This document shows positions 1-7,001 of a stretch of 14,208 bases of DNA, one piece after another; positions within the stretch are counted from its first letter, which is position 1, and each line of letters starts with the position of its first letter. The stretch covers positions 1-14,208 of the forward strand of contig JAADDB010000095.1 in the NCBI GenBank assembly GCA_013154135.1. Direction: 5' to 3'. The position numbers and the translations under genes are program-made. The notes under the pieces were generated by a model. The model was not told where the DNA came from and made no database searches. It saw only the letters and a list, made by a program, of their open reading frames with translations. The DNA is from Chloroflexota bacterium. Lineage in GTDB: Bacteria > Chloroflexota > Anaerolineae > JAADDB01.

Positions 1-10
1 CATACGGCGG

Positions 11-52
11 TGTGTGGTCATGTCCGACCGCCCGGGGCTGAACCCCGGGCTA
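11..52 (+). repeat. CCCGGG palindromic repeat, left copy
   Basis: Positions 30-37 pair with 43-50 in an 8-bp stem (GCCCGGGG with CCCCGGGC) around a 5-nt loop. The palindrome plus about 20 bases of flank recurs in inverted orientation at 13928-13970 with four substitutions and one indel. Conservation beyond the stem suggests a dispersed REP-like element rather than a chance hairpin. There is no U-tract, so it is not a typical terminator. Confidence 0.7.
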
Positions 53-112
53 GAAACATGACCAGCCGAGCATCGCCACAGACGAGCCGAGATGGGCCCT
101 CCCGCCCCTTTA

Positions 113-133
113 CTCGTTACTCGTTATGCGTTA
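113..133 (-). repeat. Heptamer repeat tract (3 units)
   Basis: On the minus strand this reads as three 7-base units, TAACGCA, TAACGAG and TAACGAG, followed by TAAA. It belongs to the TRACGAN heptamer family seen in most larger gaps of the window. Confidence 0.7.
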
Positions 134-156
134 GACCTCGCCCTTCCGCCAACCCA

Positions 157-182
157 CCTTAATCGTTCATCGTCAATCGTTA
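157..182 (-). repeat. Heptamer repeat tract (about 4 units)
   Basis: On the minus strand the units are TAACGAT, TGACGAT and GAACGAT, then TAAGG. The 26 bases are identical, in inverted orientation, to 13756-13781 at the other end of the window. This is a dispersed intergenic repeat of unknown function. Confidence 0.8.
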
Positions 183-230
183 CTCCTCACTCCCCCCCTC
201 GCCGCTCCGATACCCAAATTTGACAAACAA

Positions 231-239
231 TGTTATAAT
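231..239 (+). promoter_or_regulatory. Extended -10 promoter of the LysM gene
   Basis: TGTTATAAT carries a perfect TATAAT box (234-239) with the upstream TG of an extended -10 element. A TTGACA occurs at 220-225 but only 8 bases upstream, too close to be the partner -35. Transcription would start near 246, giving a leader of about 57 bases. The ribosome site AAGGAGGAGGG (286-296) sits 6 bases before the ATG. Confidence 0.6.
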
Positions 240-302
240 AGAATCAGGCATTCATCTGCCAGCGCTGCCACACCCATGCAGACATAAGGAGGAGGGACAT
301 AC

Positions 303-1982
303 ATGTCACTTCCAGACAAACGAATCCTCGCAGTGTTGGCCCTGGCGGCCCTGGTGGTTCTCGTGGCCGCGGGTGTCTTCCTCGCCGCGGGCACGTTGGC
401 CGAACAACAGGGCAATGTGCTGCGCAACGGCGACTTCGAGAACGGCTTCACTTATGTCCCCGAGTGTGGGATGGTGGCGGACGCGTGGCATTGCTTCACA
501 AACGGTGGCGCCGCGGATTACCGCTTCCACGACGATCGGTGGAAGCGAGTTGTCAAGAGCGGGGAACACAGCCAGCTCATCGCCATCAACACCAAACGCC
601 ATTGGGGGCAACCCAATCGGGTGGCCGGCCTCTACCAGGTGGTGGATGTGGTCCCGGGCCAAACGTACACCCTGGAGGTGTATGGTCTCATCCGGGCCAA
701 TGACAGCGACCCCGACCCCTGGCGCTACCGAGTCGAATGGGCTTATGACCCCACCGGGGGCACGGATTGGACCCAAGTCACCTGGCATGAATTCCCCTGG
801 GATCGGTACGACTCCCGCACCAATCCCGGGCCCTTCCACAAAGCCCGGGTGAAGGTCAAAGCCGAAGGGAAGAAGCTCACCCTGTTCCTCCGGGTGCGCA
901 TGAAATGGGGCGTCTGGTTCCGGCAGGTGGAGGTGAACCTGGATCACATCACCTTGACCGGACCGCTTCCCGGCCAGGCTCAGGCCCAAGGGGTCACAGC
1001 GACCCCCGCGCCCAAACCTTCCCCCACGCCCACGCCTGCTCAGGCCAAGACCACCGAAGACATCACATGTCAGGGGAAGAACCTCCTCGTCAACGGGGAC
1101 TTCGAAGAAGGCTTTGTTGACGGGGCCGTAGCCAAGGGATGGGGATGGTTCACCAACGGTGGACGCAGCTCCTACGGGTTCTACGACGAAACATGGCCCC
1201 CGGTGGTGAAGAGCGGCCAACACAGCCAGTTGATCGAAATCAACTCCTACGGCCACGTGCCCGCGGATCCGAACCGGTACGCGGGCATCTACCAGACGGT
1301 GAAAGGACTCACCCCGGGCGCCACGTACGAGCTTTGCTTCTCCGGCATGCAACGGGAAGAAGCACCACATCCCGGGGAAGACCCCTATCGCTATCGGGTC
1401 CAGTGGGGGTTGGCCGAAGGCGCGACCACGGATTGGACCCAGGTCAAGCAGTGGGTGACGGTGCCCTGGCCGCCGGACACCCTTTACCTGCGCACATCGC
1501 CCGGACCCATGCAAGACTACCGGGTGCGGTTCGTGGCACCCGCCTCCCAGGTGACCCTCTTCATCCGGGCCTGGAAGAAGTGGCCCACGCCCAACCGGGA
1601 AGTGGACACGAACATCGACCGGGTGGTCCTCACCCTCGCGCCGTCGGATGCCCAATCCCAGGGGGGCGTGTGCACCTACACCGTCCGGTCGGGGGACACG
1701 TTGGAAGGCATTGCCCAGCGGTTCGGCACCACCGTCCGCTGGCTGGCCCAGACGAACAACATCGCCAACGTGAACTTCATCTACGTGGGCCAAAAACTCC
1801 ACGTGCCCTGTGCTCCCACCACATCTTCCGGCGTCCGCTACCACACCGTTCGTCGGGGGGAGACGTTGAGTGCCATTGCGTTGAAGTACGGGACAACGGT
1901 GAAGGCGTTGGTCAAAGCCAACCACCTGCCCAACCCGGATTTCATCTACGTGGGCCAACGGTTGATCATCCCAGACCCCTGA
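303..1982 (+). CDS. Exported protein with two beta-sandwich domains and two LysM domains
   Basis: This 559-residue protein is probably surface-exposed. Residues 7-30 form one hydrophobic segment (signal peptide or N-terminal anchor). Two homologous domains follow, about 37-222 and 258-448. Both contain NGDFE-GF, FTNGG, VVKSG-HSQLI-IN, PG-TY, RYRV-W and TDWTQV, pointing to an internal duplication of a carbohydrate-binding-like sandwich. A Pro/Thr-rich linker (about 230-248) separates them. Two LysM modules (about 457-503 and 512-557, each with a GDTL/GETL start and an IYVGQ-L end) close the protein and should bind peptidoglycan or another GlcNAc polymer. No catalytic domain is visible, so a binding or structural wall role is inferred. 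The start is set by AAGGAGGAGGG 6 bases upstream. The gene is monocistronic, between its own promoter and a strong terminator. The ligand of the sandwich domains cannot be told from sequence. Confidence 0.9.
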   Translation: MSLPDKRILAVLALAALVVLVAAGVFLAAGTLAEQQGNVLRNGDFENGFTYVPECGMVADAWHCFTNGGAADYRFHDDRWKRVVKSGEHSQLIAINTKRHWGQPNRVAGLYQVVDVVPGQTYTLEVYGLIRANDSDPDPWRYRVEWAYDPTGGTDWTQVTWHEFPWDRYDSRTNPGPFHKARVKVKAEGKKLTLFLRVRMKWGVWFRQVEVNLDHITLTGPLPGQAQAQGVTATPAPKPSPTPTPAQAKTTEDITCQGKNLLVNGDFEEGFVDGAVAKGWGWFTNGGRSSYGFYDETWPPVVKSGQHSQLIEINSYGHVPADPNRYAGIYQTVKGLTPGATYELCFSGMQREEAPHPGEDPYRYRVQWGLAEGATTDWTQVKQWVTVPWPPDTLYLRTSPGPMQDYRVRFVAPASQVTLFIRAWKKWPTPNREVDTNIDRVVLTLAPSDAQSQGGVCTYTVRSGDTLEGIAQRFGTTVRWLAQTNNIANVNFIYVGQKLHVPCAPTTSSGVRYHTVRRGETLSAIALKYGTTVKALVKANHLPNPDFIYVGQRLIIPDP

Positions 1983-2007
1983 ACCACGGGGCGACTAACG
2001 CACGCGC

Positions 2008-2039
2008 AAAAGGGCCGGGATACCCCGGCCCTTTTCTTT
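2008..2039 (+). terminator. Intrinsic terminator of the LysM gene
   Basis: A perfect 12-bp stem (AAAAGGGCCGGG, 2008-2019, with its complement at 2024-2035) has a 4-base loop, ATAC, and runs on into CTTT after the TTTT of the stem. It lies 26 bases after the stop codon. On the minus strand it also ends in TTTT, so it may act weakly for the convergent nuoN transcript. Confidence 0.92.
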
Positions 2040-2116
2040 ACCGAACTGAGCTTTGCACAAATAGCTCTGCCACAAAGTTGCGCGTTATATCCAGGCCGTT
2101 CTCAACCTCCAGCCAT

Positions 2117-2144
2117 CCCCTTAATCGTCAATCGTTACTCGTTA
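2117..2144 (-). repeat. Heptamer repeat just after the nuoN stop
   Basis: On the minus strand the units are TAACGAG, TAACGAT, TGACGAT and TAAGGGG. The tract begins 11 bases after the nuoN stop codon and reads in the same direction as nuoN. Its TAA and TGA triplets fall in all three frames relative to nuoN. Confidence 0.8.
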
Positions 2145-2155
2145 CTCCCCCTCCC

Positions 2156-3583
2156 TCACCCGAGGAGGGCCTTCATCCCCAGCTTCGCCAAATGCATCCA
2201 CACATCCGGGTAGAGGCCAATGCCCAGGACAAAGAGCACGCCGATGCCTGTGGCCAGGGCCAACACCGGTCGCCAGCGGAGGACCGGCGGTTCCTCTTCC
2301 CGGGTCATGTACATCTGCACCAACACGTTGAGGTAATAGTACGCGGACACCGCGGAATTGAGCATCCCCGCGATGGCCAACCACGTCAAATTCGCCTGCA
2401 CCGCGGCCTGGAACAAGTACAGCTTGCCGAAGAACCCGGCAAAGGGCGGAATGCCCGTCAAGCTGAACATGAAGATGGCCATGGCTGCCGCGAGAAGAGG
2501 ATGCGTCCGGGCCAGTCCCCGGATCTGGGATAGGGTGACGTCCCCTTCGCCTTGTTTTTCCAGCGCGATGATGACGGCAAACGCGCCGATGTTCATGAAG
2601 GTATACGCGAGGAGGTAGAAGAGCACCGCGGCAGTGCCTGTGCTGTTGGCCGCGCTCAGGCCTACGAGCATATACCCCGCGTGCGCGATGGAGGAATACG
2701 CGAGCATCCGTTTCAAGCTCACCTGGCGCAAGGCCGCCAAGTTCCCCAACGTCATCGTGAGAAGCGCCAACCCCGCGATGACCGGAACCCACACCGCTCG
2801 TTCCACCCCCAGGGTGCCCACAAACACCCGCAGGAAAGCCGCAAAGCCGGCGGCTTTCGCGCCCACGGACATGAACGCGGTAATGGGCGTAGGCGCTCCC
2901 TGGTACACATCTGGGGTCCACATGTGGAAGGGAACGGCAGCCACCTTGAAGCCGAACCCTACAATCAACAGGCCTACAGCCACCAAGAAGAGAGGCGACA
3001 AGCTCGCATGTTGGGCGATACCTGCAAAGTCCAGCGCGCCGGTGGCCGCGTACATGAGCGCCATGCCGTACAGGAAAATAGCGCTGGAAAAAGCGCCCAG
3101 GAGGAGGTACTTCAGAGCGGCCTCGCCGGATGTGGCCCGTTCCTGCTCAAAACCGGCCAGAATGTACAAACTCAGGGAGAGGAGTTCCAAGGCCACGAAC
3201 ACCATCAACAAATGCGTCGCCGCGGCCATCAGACTCATCCCAATCGCGGCCAAAAGGAGCAACCCGTTGAACTCCCCTTGTTTCTCCCCGTGGGCATCCA
3301 GCCAATTCATGGCTATCAGCAGGGCCAAAGCGGTCACAGAAAGGATCACCAAGCGGAAAAACGTGGTATACGCGTCGGAAACGGCCATGCCCTGCACGTC
3401 CATAGGGGGCTGTTGGGCCAGCCAATACGCGGCAACCCCCGCGGCGAGTACACCCAACAGGCCGACCCAGGTGAGCCAGCGTTTATCGCCCAAAAAAGTG
3501 TCCACGGCCAGGACGAGGAGAGCCGCGATAAGGAGAATGACCTCCGGCAAAATCGGCACCAAAACCGCGTCTGCTGAAATCAT
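2156..3583 (-). CDS. nuoN: NADH-quinone oxidoreductase subunit N
   Basis: NuoN is an antiporter-like proton-pumping subunit in the membrane arm of respiratory complex I. The 475-residue product has the usual family length and is almost wholly hydrophobic, with many transmembrane helices. The charged residues of the family's proton path are present: E133 (in VALELLSL), K213 (GFGFKVAAVPFH), K243 (GAKAAGF) and K387 (GFFGKLY), matching E133, K217, K247 and K395 of E. coli NuoN. The conserved HMWTPDVYQGAPTP segment is at 220-233. The ATG at 3583 is chosen although the frame is open up to 3655, because the upstream ATG lies inside the -10 box of the nuoN promoter. AGGAG lies 13 bases before the chosen ATG, a rather long spacing. 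No other nuo gene is adjacent, so this copy stands apart from the rest of complex I within this window. Confidence 0.95.
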   Translation of the reverse strand: MISADAVLVPILPEVILLIAALLVLAVDTFLGDKRWLTWVGLLGVLAAGVAAYWLAQQPPMDVQGMAVSDAYTTFFRLVILSVTALALLIAMNWLDAHGEKQGEFNGLLLLAAIGMSLMAAATHLLMVFVALELLSLSLYILAGFEQERATSGEAALKYLLLGAFSSAIFLYGMALMYAATGALDFAGIAQHASLSPLFLVAVGLLIVGFGFKVAAVPFHMWTPDVYQGAPTPITAFMSVGAKAAGFAAFLRVFVGTLGVERAVWVPVIAGLALLTMTLGNLAALRQVSLKRMLAYSSIAHAGYMLVGLSAANSTGTAAVLFYLLAYTFMNIGAFAVIIALEKQGEGDVTLSQIRGLARTHPLLAAAMAIFMFSLTGIPPFAGFFGKLYLFQAAVQANLTWLAIAGMLNSAVSAYYYLNVLVQMYMTREEEPPVLRWRPVLALATGIGVLFVLGIGLYPDVWMHLAKLGMKALLG

Positions 3584-3653
3584 AGGGTGTTCAACACTCC
3601 TCTTGTGGGCTGAATTCAACACATCACTGCCGGTGTATAGCCGCGCTTCAAAC

Positions 3654-3683
3654 ATTGTAATCTCGGGACCACCTCCCTGTCAA
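3654..3683 (-). promoter_or_regulatory. Sigma-70-type promoter of nuoN
   Basis: On the minus strand a perfect TTGACA (3678-3683) is followed after 18 bases by TACAAT (3654-3659). Transcription would start near 3646, leaving a leader of about 63 bases before the ATG at 3583. The -10 box overlaps the first upstream in-frame ATG (3653-3655), which rules that ATG out as the start for transcripts from this promoter. Confidence 0.75.
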
Positions 3684-3724
3684 AGCAGGGCGGAATGGTG
3701 GAGGGGGGAACGACGAGGAACGGT

Positions 3725-3745
3725 TGACGAATAACGATTGAAAGG
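3725..3745 (+). repeat. Degenerate heptamer repeat (3 units)
   Basis: The units TGACGAA, TAACGAT and TGAAAGG keep the 7-base period of the family. The tract lies in the divergent gap between nuoN and the corrinoid-activator gene. Confidence 0.6.
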
Positions 3746-3826
3746 GTTGGCTGAGGAACCGCGCGTGGCTGTAGATGGGTCTGTCCCCGGCGGGATTTCC
3801 ACATCTTCGCCCTGGGCTATACAAGA

Positions 3827-3840
3827 ATCGTCAATCGTTC
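3827..3840 (-). repeat. Short heptamer repeat (2 units)
   Basis: ATCGTCA and ATCGTTC on the plus strand read GAACGAT and TGACGAT on the minus strand. This is a partial copy of the heptamer family in the leader region of the corrinoid-activator gene. Confidence 0.5.
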
Positions 3841-3848
3841 CTCACCAA

Positions 3849-3878
3849 TTCGCCCTCTCCCCGTCAATGGAATACAAT
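3849..3878 (+). promoter_or_regulatory. Possible weak promoter of the corrinoid-activator gene
   Basis: TACAAT (3873-3878) is one base from the -10 consensus, with TTCGCC (3849-3854, three of six matches) 18 bases upstream. A start near 3885 would leave the GGAG at 3902 and the GTG at 3913 in the message. A second weak candidate is TTTCCA (3796-3801) with TATACA (3818-3823). Neither is strong. Confidence 0.3.
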
Positions 3879-3912
3879 GGAACCACCTCAAGACGACCAC
3901 CGGAGATGCACC

Positions 3913-5991
3913 GTGACGCAACAGCGGTACAAAGTCATCTTCCAGCCCGCAGGGCGACAAGGTTGGGCCCTGCCCGGCCAAACCCTCCTCGACGTCGCGC
4001 GGGAACTAGGGGTCTACATCGAATCCATCTGCGGCGGCCACCAAACCTGCGGCCAATGCCGGGTGGAAGTGGTGGAAGGGGATTTCCCCACCTTTGGCAT
4101 CCACTCCTCTGCCCAACACCTTTCCCCGCCCGATGAAGGGGAACAGGCCTGCGCGGAACGCTGCGGTCTGAAACCGGGCCAACGACTGGCTTGCAGTGCC
4201 CGCGTCCAGGGCGACGTGGTCATCCACGTGCCCGAAGAAAGCCGACTCAAGCGCCAAGTGGTCCGCAAAGACGCGACCACCCGCACCTTCCGTGTCCATC
4301 CGGCCCTGCGCCTGGCCTACGTGGAAGTCGCGCCCCCTCGGCTGGAAGAACGAGAAGGGGAGTGGGAACGGGTCGCGCGGGAACTGGCGCAACGGTTCGG
4401 ATACACCGCCGTGGCCCCGGAACTCGACCTCCTCCGGGACCTTCCGGCCGCGCTCCGGCAGGGGGAGCGCCACATCACCCTCACCCTGTGGCAAGAACGG
4501 CGGGGAATCCGCGTGCGCGCCGGCTTCCACGATGACCTGTACGGCATGGCCATCGACGTGGGGACCACCACAGTGGCCGGTCATCTGGTGCACCTGCGCA
4601 CGGGCCACATCCTGACCACCGTCTCGGCCATGAACCCCCAAATCACCTACGGCGAGGACATCATGTCCCGCATCTCCTACGTCATGCAACACCCCGACGG
4701 GCTGACCCGTCTTCACCGGGCCATCTTAGACGGCCTGAACGACCTGATCCGGGAAGCCACCGACCGGGTTGGCCTGAGCCCCGAGGATGTGAGCGAAGTG
4801 GTCCTGGTGGGCAACACCGTCATGCACCACCTCCTCCTGGGCTTAGACCCCACATCCCTGGGGGCCGCGCCGTTCACCCTGGTCCGCCAAGACGCGGTGG
4901 ACGTGCGGGCCCGGGACATGGGATTGGACATCCTCCCCGGCGGGAATGTCCACATCCTCCCCTGCATTGCCGGACACGTGGGCGCGGACAACGTGGCCGT
5001 CCTCCTGGCCGAGGCCCCCCACCGGGTCGAAGGGGAAATCCACCTGGTCATCGACGTGGGCACGAACGGCGAAATCCTCCTGGGCAACCGGGAGAGCGTG
5101 TACGCGGCCTCCAGCCCCACCGGACCCGCGTTTGAGGGGGCCCAAATACGTCACGGCATGCGCGCGGCCACAGGAGCCATCGAACGGGTGCGCGTTGACC
5201 CCCAAACCCTGGACGTCCGCTTCAAGGTTATTGGGGAAGAACGCTGGAACAACGAGTGGCCGGAGGACGCACTGGACGCGTTCGACCCCGCGGCCCGGTC
5301 ACGACGGCATCGGCATCGCCCGCGGGTGGTCAAAGCGCGGGGCATTTGCGGATCGGGCATCATCGAAGCCGTCGCGGAACTGTGGCGCGTGGGCGCCATC
5401 GACGACAGCGGACGCTTTGTGCCCGGGCTTGAGGAAGAGACCCCCCGCTTCCTTCCCGAAGGGACCAAAGGAGCGTTTGTCCTGGCCTGGCCCCACGAAA
5501 GTGCCACCGGCGAGCCCATCCTCATCCACTCCGACGACATCCGGGCCGTCCAACTGGCCAAGGCCGCACTCTACGCGGGGGCCAAACTGCTCATGAACCG
5601 ACGGGGCATCACCTCGGTGGATATAATCAAACTGGCCGGGGGATTCGGCACCACCATTGACCCCGTCCACGCGCTCCTTCTGGGCATGATTCCGGACGCG
5701 GACCCGGCCCGTGTTCGGGCGGTGGGGAACGCGGCGGGAGATGGGGCTTTGATGGCCTTACTGGATCGGGAGGTGCGGGAGGAAGCCCGGCGGCTGGCCC
5801 GCTGGGTCACCTACGTGGAGACCGCGTTGGAACCCGCGTTCCAGGAGGAATTCGTCGCGGCCATTCCCTTCCCCCACGCGCGCGATCCCTTCCCCCACCT
5901 GGCCCCCTTCCTCGAGGCCGCGGAACCCTGGCGTTCCCAACGCCGAGCCCGAGCCCAAAACGCCCGTCGTCGCCGCCGCCGCCGTAAGTAA
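3913..5991 (+). CDS. RACo-like corrinoid protein activator (2Fe-2S ferredoxin plus ASKHA ATPase)
   Basis: This 692-residue protein matches the RACo/DUF4445 family, which uses ATP to drive reduction of inactive Co(II) corrinoid in methyl-transfer proteins. The N-terminal plant-type [2Fe-2S] ferredoxin domain (about 1-105) has C40, C46, C49 (C-x5-C-x2-C) and C94 in LAC. Extra cysteines C80 and C84 lie between them. A linker is followed by the ASKHA ATPase fold with IDVGTTT (214-220), IDVGTNG (380-386), GICGSG (477-482) and LAGGFGTTID (574-583). The tail (674-692) is strongly basic and ends in eight arginines and lysines. The GTG start is chosen because GGAG (3902-3905) lies 7 bases upstream and the product then begins right at the ferredoxin fold; the ATGs at 3775 and 3877 have no ribosome site. 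No corrinoid protein or methyltransferase lies nearby, so the partner is unknown. Confidence 0.88.
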   Translation: MTQQRYKVIFQPAGRQGWALPGQTLLDVARELGVYIESICGGHQTCGQCRVEVVEGDFPTFGIHSSAQHLSPPDEGEQACAERCGLKPGQRLACSARVQGDVVIHVPEESRLKRQVVRKDATTRTFRVHPALRLAYVEVAPPRLEEREGEWERVARELAQRFGYTAVAPELDLLRDLPAALRQGERHITLTLWQERRGIRVRAGFHDDLYGMAIDVGTTTVAGHLVHLRTGHILTTVSAMNPQITYGEDIMSRISYVMQHPDGLTRLHRAILDGLNDLIREATDRVGLSPEDVSEVVLVGNTVMHHLLLGLDPTSLGAAPFTLVRQDAVDVRARDMGLDILPGGNVHILPCIAGHVGADNVAVLLAEAPHRVEGEIHLVIDVGTNGEILLGNRESVYAASSPTGPAFEGAQIRHGMRAATGAIERVRVDPQTLDVRFKVIGEERWNNEWPEDALDAFDPAARSRRHRHRPRVVKARGICGSGIIEAVAELWRVGAIDDSGRFVPGLEEETPRFLPEGTKGAFVLAWPHESATGEPILIHSDDIRAVQLAKAALYAGAKLLMNRRGITSVDIIKLAGGFGTTIDPVHALLLGMIPDADPARVRAVGNAAGDGALMALLDREVREEARRLARWVTYVETALEPAFQEEFVAAIPFPHARDPFPHLAPFLEAAEPWRSQRRARAQNARRRRRRRK

Positions 5992-5995
5992 GGAG

Positions 5996-6023
5996 TAACG
6001 ATTGACGATTAACGATTAAGGGG
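5996..6023 (+). repeat. Heptamer repeat just after the corrinoid-activator stop
   Basis: The units are TAACGAT, TGACGAT, TAACGAT and TAAGGGG. The tract starts 4 bases after the stop codon and is co-oriented with the gene. Its stop triplets at 5996, 6003 and 6010 occupy all three frames. Confidence 0.85.
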
Positions 6024-6056
6024 GGAAGGACGCGACGGATAACCAAGCCACCCCTA

Positions 6057-6119
6057 GTCGGTTGTCGGTCGTCGGTGGTCGTTCGTCGTCTGTCGTCCGT
6101 CGTTGGTCGCTCGTCGTCC
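6057..6119 (+). repeat. Nine-unit GTCGNNN heptamer array
   Basis: Nine consecutive 7-base units all begin with GTCG and vary in the last three bases (GTT, GTC, GTG, TTC, TCT, TCC, TTG, CTC, TCC). A tenth unit decays to GTCACAC. The register is perfect over 63 bases. The unit resembles the reverse complement of the TAACGAT family (ATCGTTA), so the two may be related. The array ends 27 bases before the coaE start. Confidence 0.85.
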
Positions 6120-6146
6120 GTCACACAGAATCTTTTGGGAAGAGCC

Positions 6147-6791
6147 ATGGCATACGCGGGAAAATACATCATCGGTGTGACCGGCCCCATCGGCGCGGGG
6201 AAATCCACCGTCCTCCGGATCCTCCGGGAGTTGGGGGCCGAAGTCATCGACGCAGATCAGGTGGCCCGGGAGGTGATGGAACCCGGCGGCCGCGCGTACG
6301 AGAAAGTCGTGCGCGCGTTTGGCCCCGACATCCTCACATCGGACGGCCGGATCGACCGGCAACGTCTGGCCCAAGTGGTCTTCAACGACCCGGAAGCCCT
6401 TCGCCGCCTGGAAGCCATCGTCCATCCGGCCGTGTTCGAGGAGATAAAGCAGCGGATAGCCCAAAGCCCTCGGCCCATTGTCGCGCTGGAGGCCATCAAA
6501 TTGCTCGAAGCGGGACTTAGTATTACCATCTGTGATGAAGTGTGGGTTATCATTGTTGACAAAGATGTGCAACTGGAACGCCTGAGGGAGCGGGGCATGT
6601 CCGAAGAGGACGCACGACGTCGGATGGCCGCTCAACTCTCGCCGGAGGAGTACATCCGCCACGCGGACGTGGTCATCGACAACAGCCGTGACCTGGCCCA
6701 CCTTCGTGCTCAAGTGGAACGCGCGTGGCAACGAGCTCTGCAACGGGCCCGTCAGATGCAGGAGGAGCACAGGACAGAGGAGACGTCATGA
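6147..6791 (+). CDS. coaE: Dephospho-CoA kinase
   Basis: CoaE catalyses the last step of coenzyme A synthesis in the cytoplasm, ATP-dependent phosphorylation of the 3'-hydroxyl of dephospho-CoA. The 214-residue product has the Walker A loop GPIGAGKST at 13-21, IDADQVAREV at 34-43 with the conserved D35, IVHP at 91-94, and the lid/C-terminal region QLERLRERGMSEEDARRRMAAQ at about 142-163. Length is normal for the family. The frame is open upstream through the GTCG repeats to 6075, but the ATG at 6147 places the first beta-strand directly before the P-loop and has GGGAAG 5 bases upstream. Its stop overlaps the next start in ATGA, so it heads a three-gene operon with a small membrane protein and dnaJ. 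A promoter is not obvious; read-through from the gene 155 bases upstream is possible. Confidence 0.94.
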   Translation: MAYAGKYIIGVTGPIGAGKSTVLRILRELGAEVIDADQVAREVMEPGGRAYEKVVRAFGPDILTSDGRIDRQRLAQVVFNDPEALRRLEAIVHPAVFEEIKQRIAQSPRPIVALEAIKLLEAGLSITICDEVWVIIVDKDVQLERLRERGMSEEDARRRMAAQLSPEEYIRHADVVIDNSRDLAHLRAQVERAWQRALQRARQMQEEHRTEETS

Positions 6792-7000
6792 ACATGAAAA
6801 CGCTGTGGGACCGGCATCCCAATCTTGTTTCATGGGCCATCCTCTCCGTGGGGATGATCGCCATCCTCATATGGTCGGCCCGGCATGTGGGTTTCACAAC
6901 CGGTCAGTGGGCCGCGCTCATCGTGGCCACCATCCTTTTGGCCGGTTTGAGCGTATGGATTATCAGTTGGGAAGACGAAACTGAGGACAGTGTGGAGTAA
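6788..7000 (+). CDS. Small two-helix membrane protein
   Basis: A 70-residue protein of no family I recognise. Residues 13-31 and 41-61 are two hydrophobic helices joined by a short polar loop, and the tail is acidic (WEDETEDSVE). Both ends are predicted on the same side of the membrane. Its ATG overlaps the coaE stop (ATGA), with GGAG 5 bases before the start, and its TAA ends one base before the dnaJ ATG. Such spacing makes translational coupling with coaE and dnaJ very likely and supports the gene as real despite its size. Function is unknown; nothing visible links it to CoA synthesis or chaperone action. Confidence 0.82.
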   Translation: MNMKTLWDRHPNLVSWAILSVGMIAILIWSARHVGFTTGQWAALIVATILLAGLSVWIISWEDETEDSVE

Positions 7001-7001
7001 T

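Larger units (their letters stand above)
1..302. other. Intergenic region left of the LysM gene
   Basis: No protein gene is supported in these 302 bases. They hold a CCCGGG palindrome with conserved flanks, two tracts of heptamer repeat, and the promoter and ribosome binding site of the LysM gene. Short open frames here have no start signal and no recognisable product. Confidence 0.7.

Noticed and set aside
220..225. TTGACA as -35 box of the LysM promoter
   Set aside because: It is only 8 bases from the TATAAT, far from the usual 16-18; the extended -10 explains the promoter better.
306..1958. A 550-codon open frame on the minus strand opposite the LysM gene
   Set aside because: It is exactly antisense to a gene with clear motifs and has no recognisable domain; high GC makes stops rare on the complement.
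1139..2533. A 464-codon plus-strand frame running from the LysM gene into nuoN
   Set aside because: It is in another frame of the LysM gene, crosses the terminator and continues antisense through nuoN.
3653..3655. Upstream ATG as the nuoN start
   Set aside because: It overlaps the -10 box of the nuoN promoter, and the extra 24 residues do not resemble a NuoN N-terminus.
2552..3734. Long plus-strand frames opposite nuoN
   Set aside because: nuoN carries all expected residues and its own promoter; the opposite frames have none.
3775..3879. ATG starts at 3775 and 3877 for the corrinoid activator
   Set aside because: Neither has a ribosome site, and the added residues are Pro-rich with no match to the ferredoxin domain; the GTG at 3913 has GGAG at good spacing.
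6057..6126. CRISPR array
   Set aside because: The period is 7 bases with no spacers; it is a tandem heptamer repeat.
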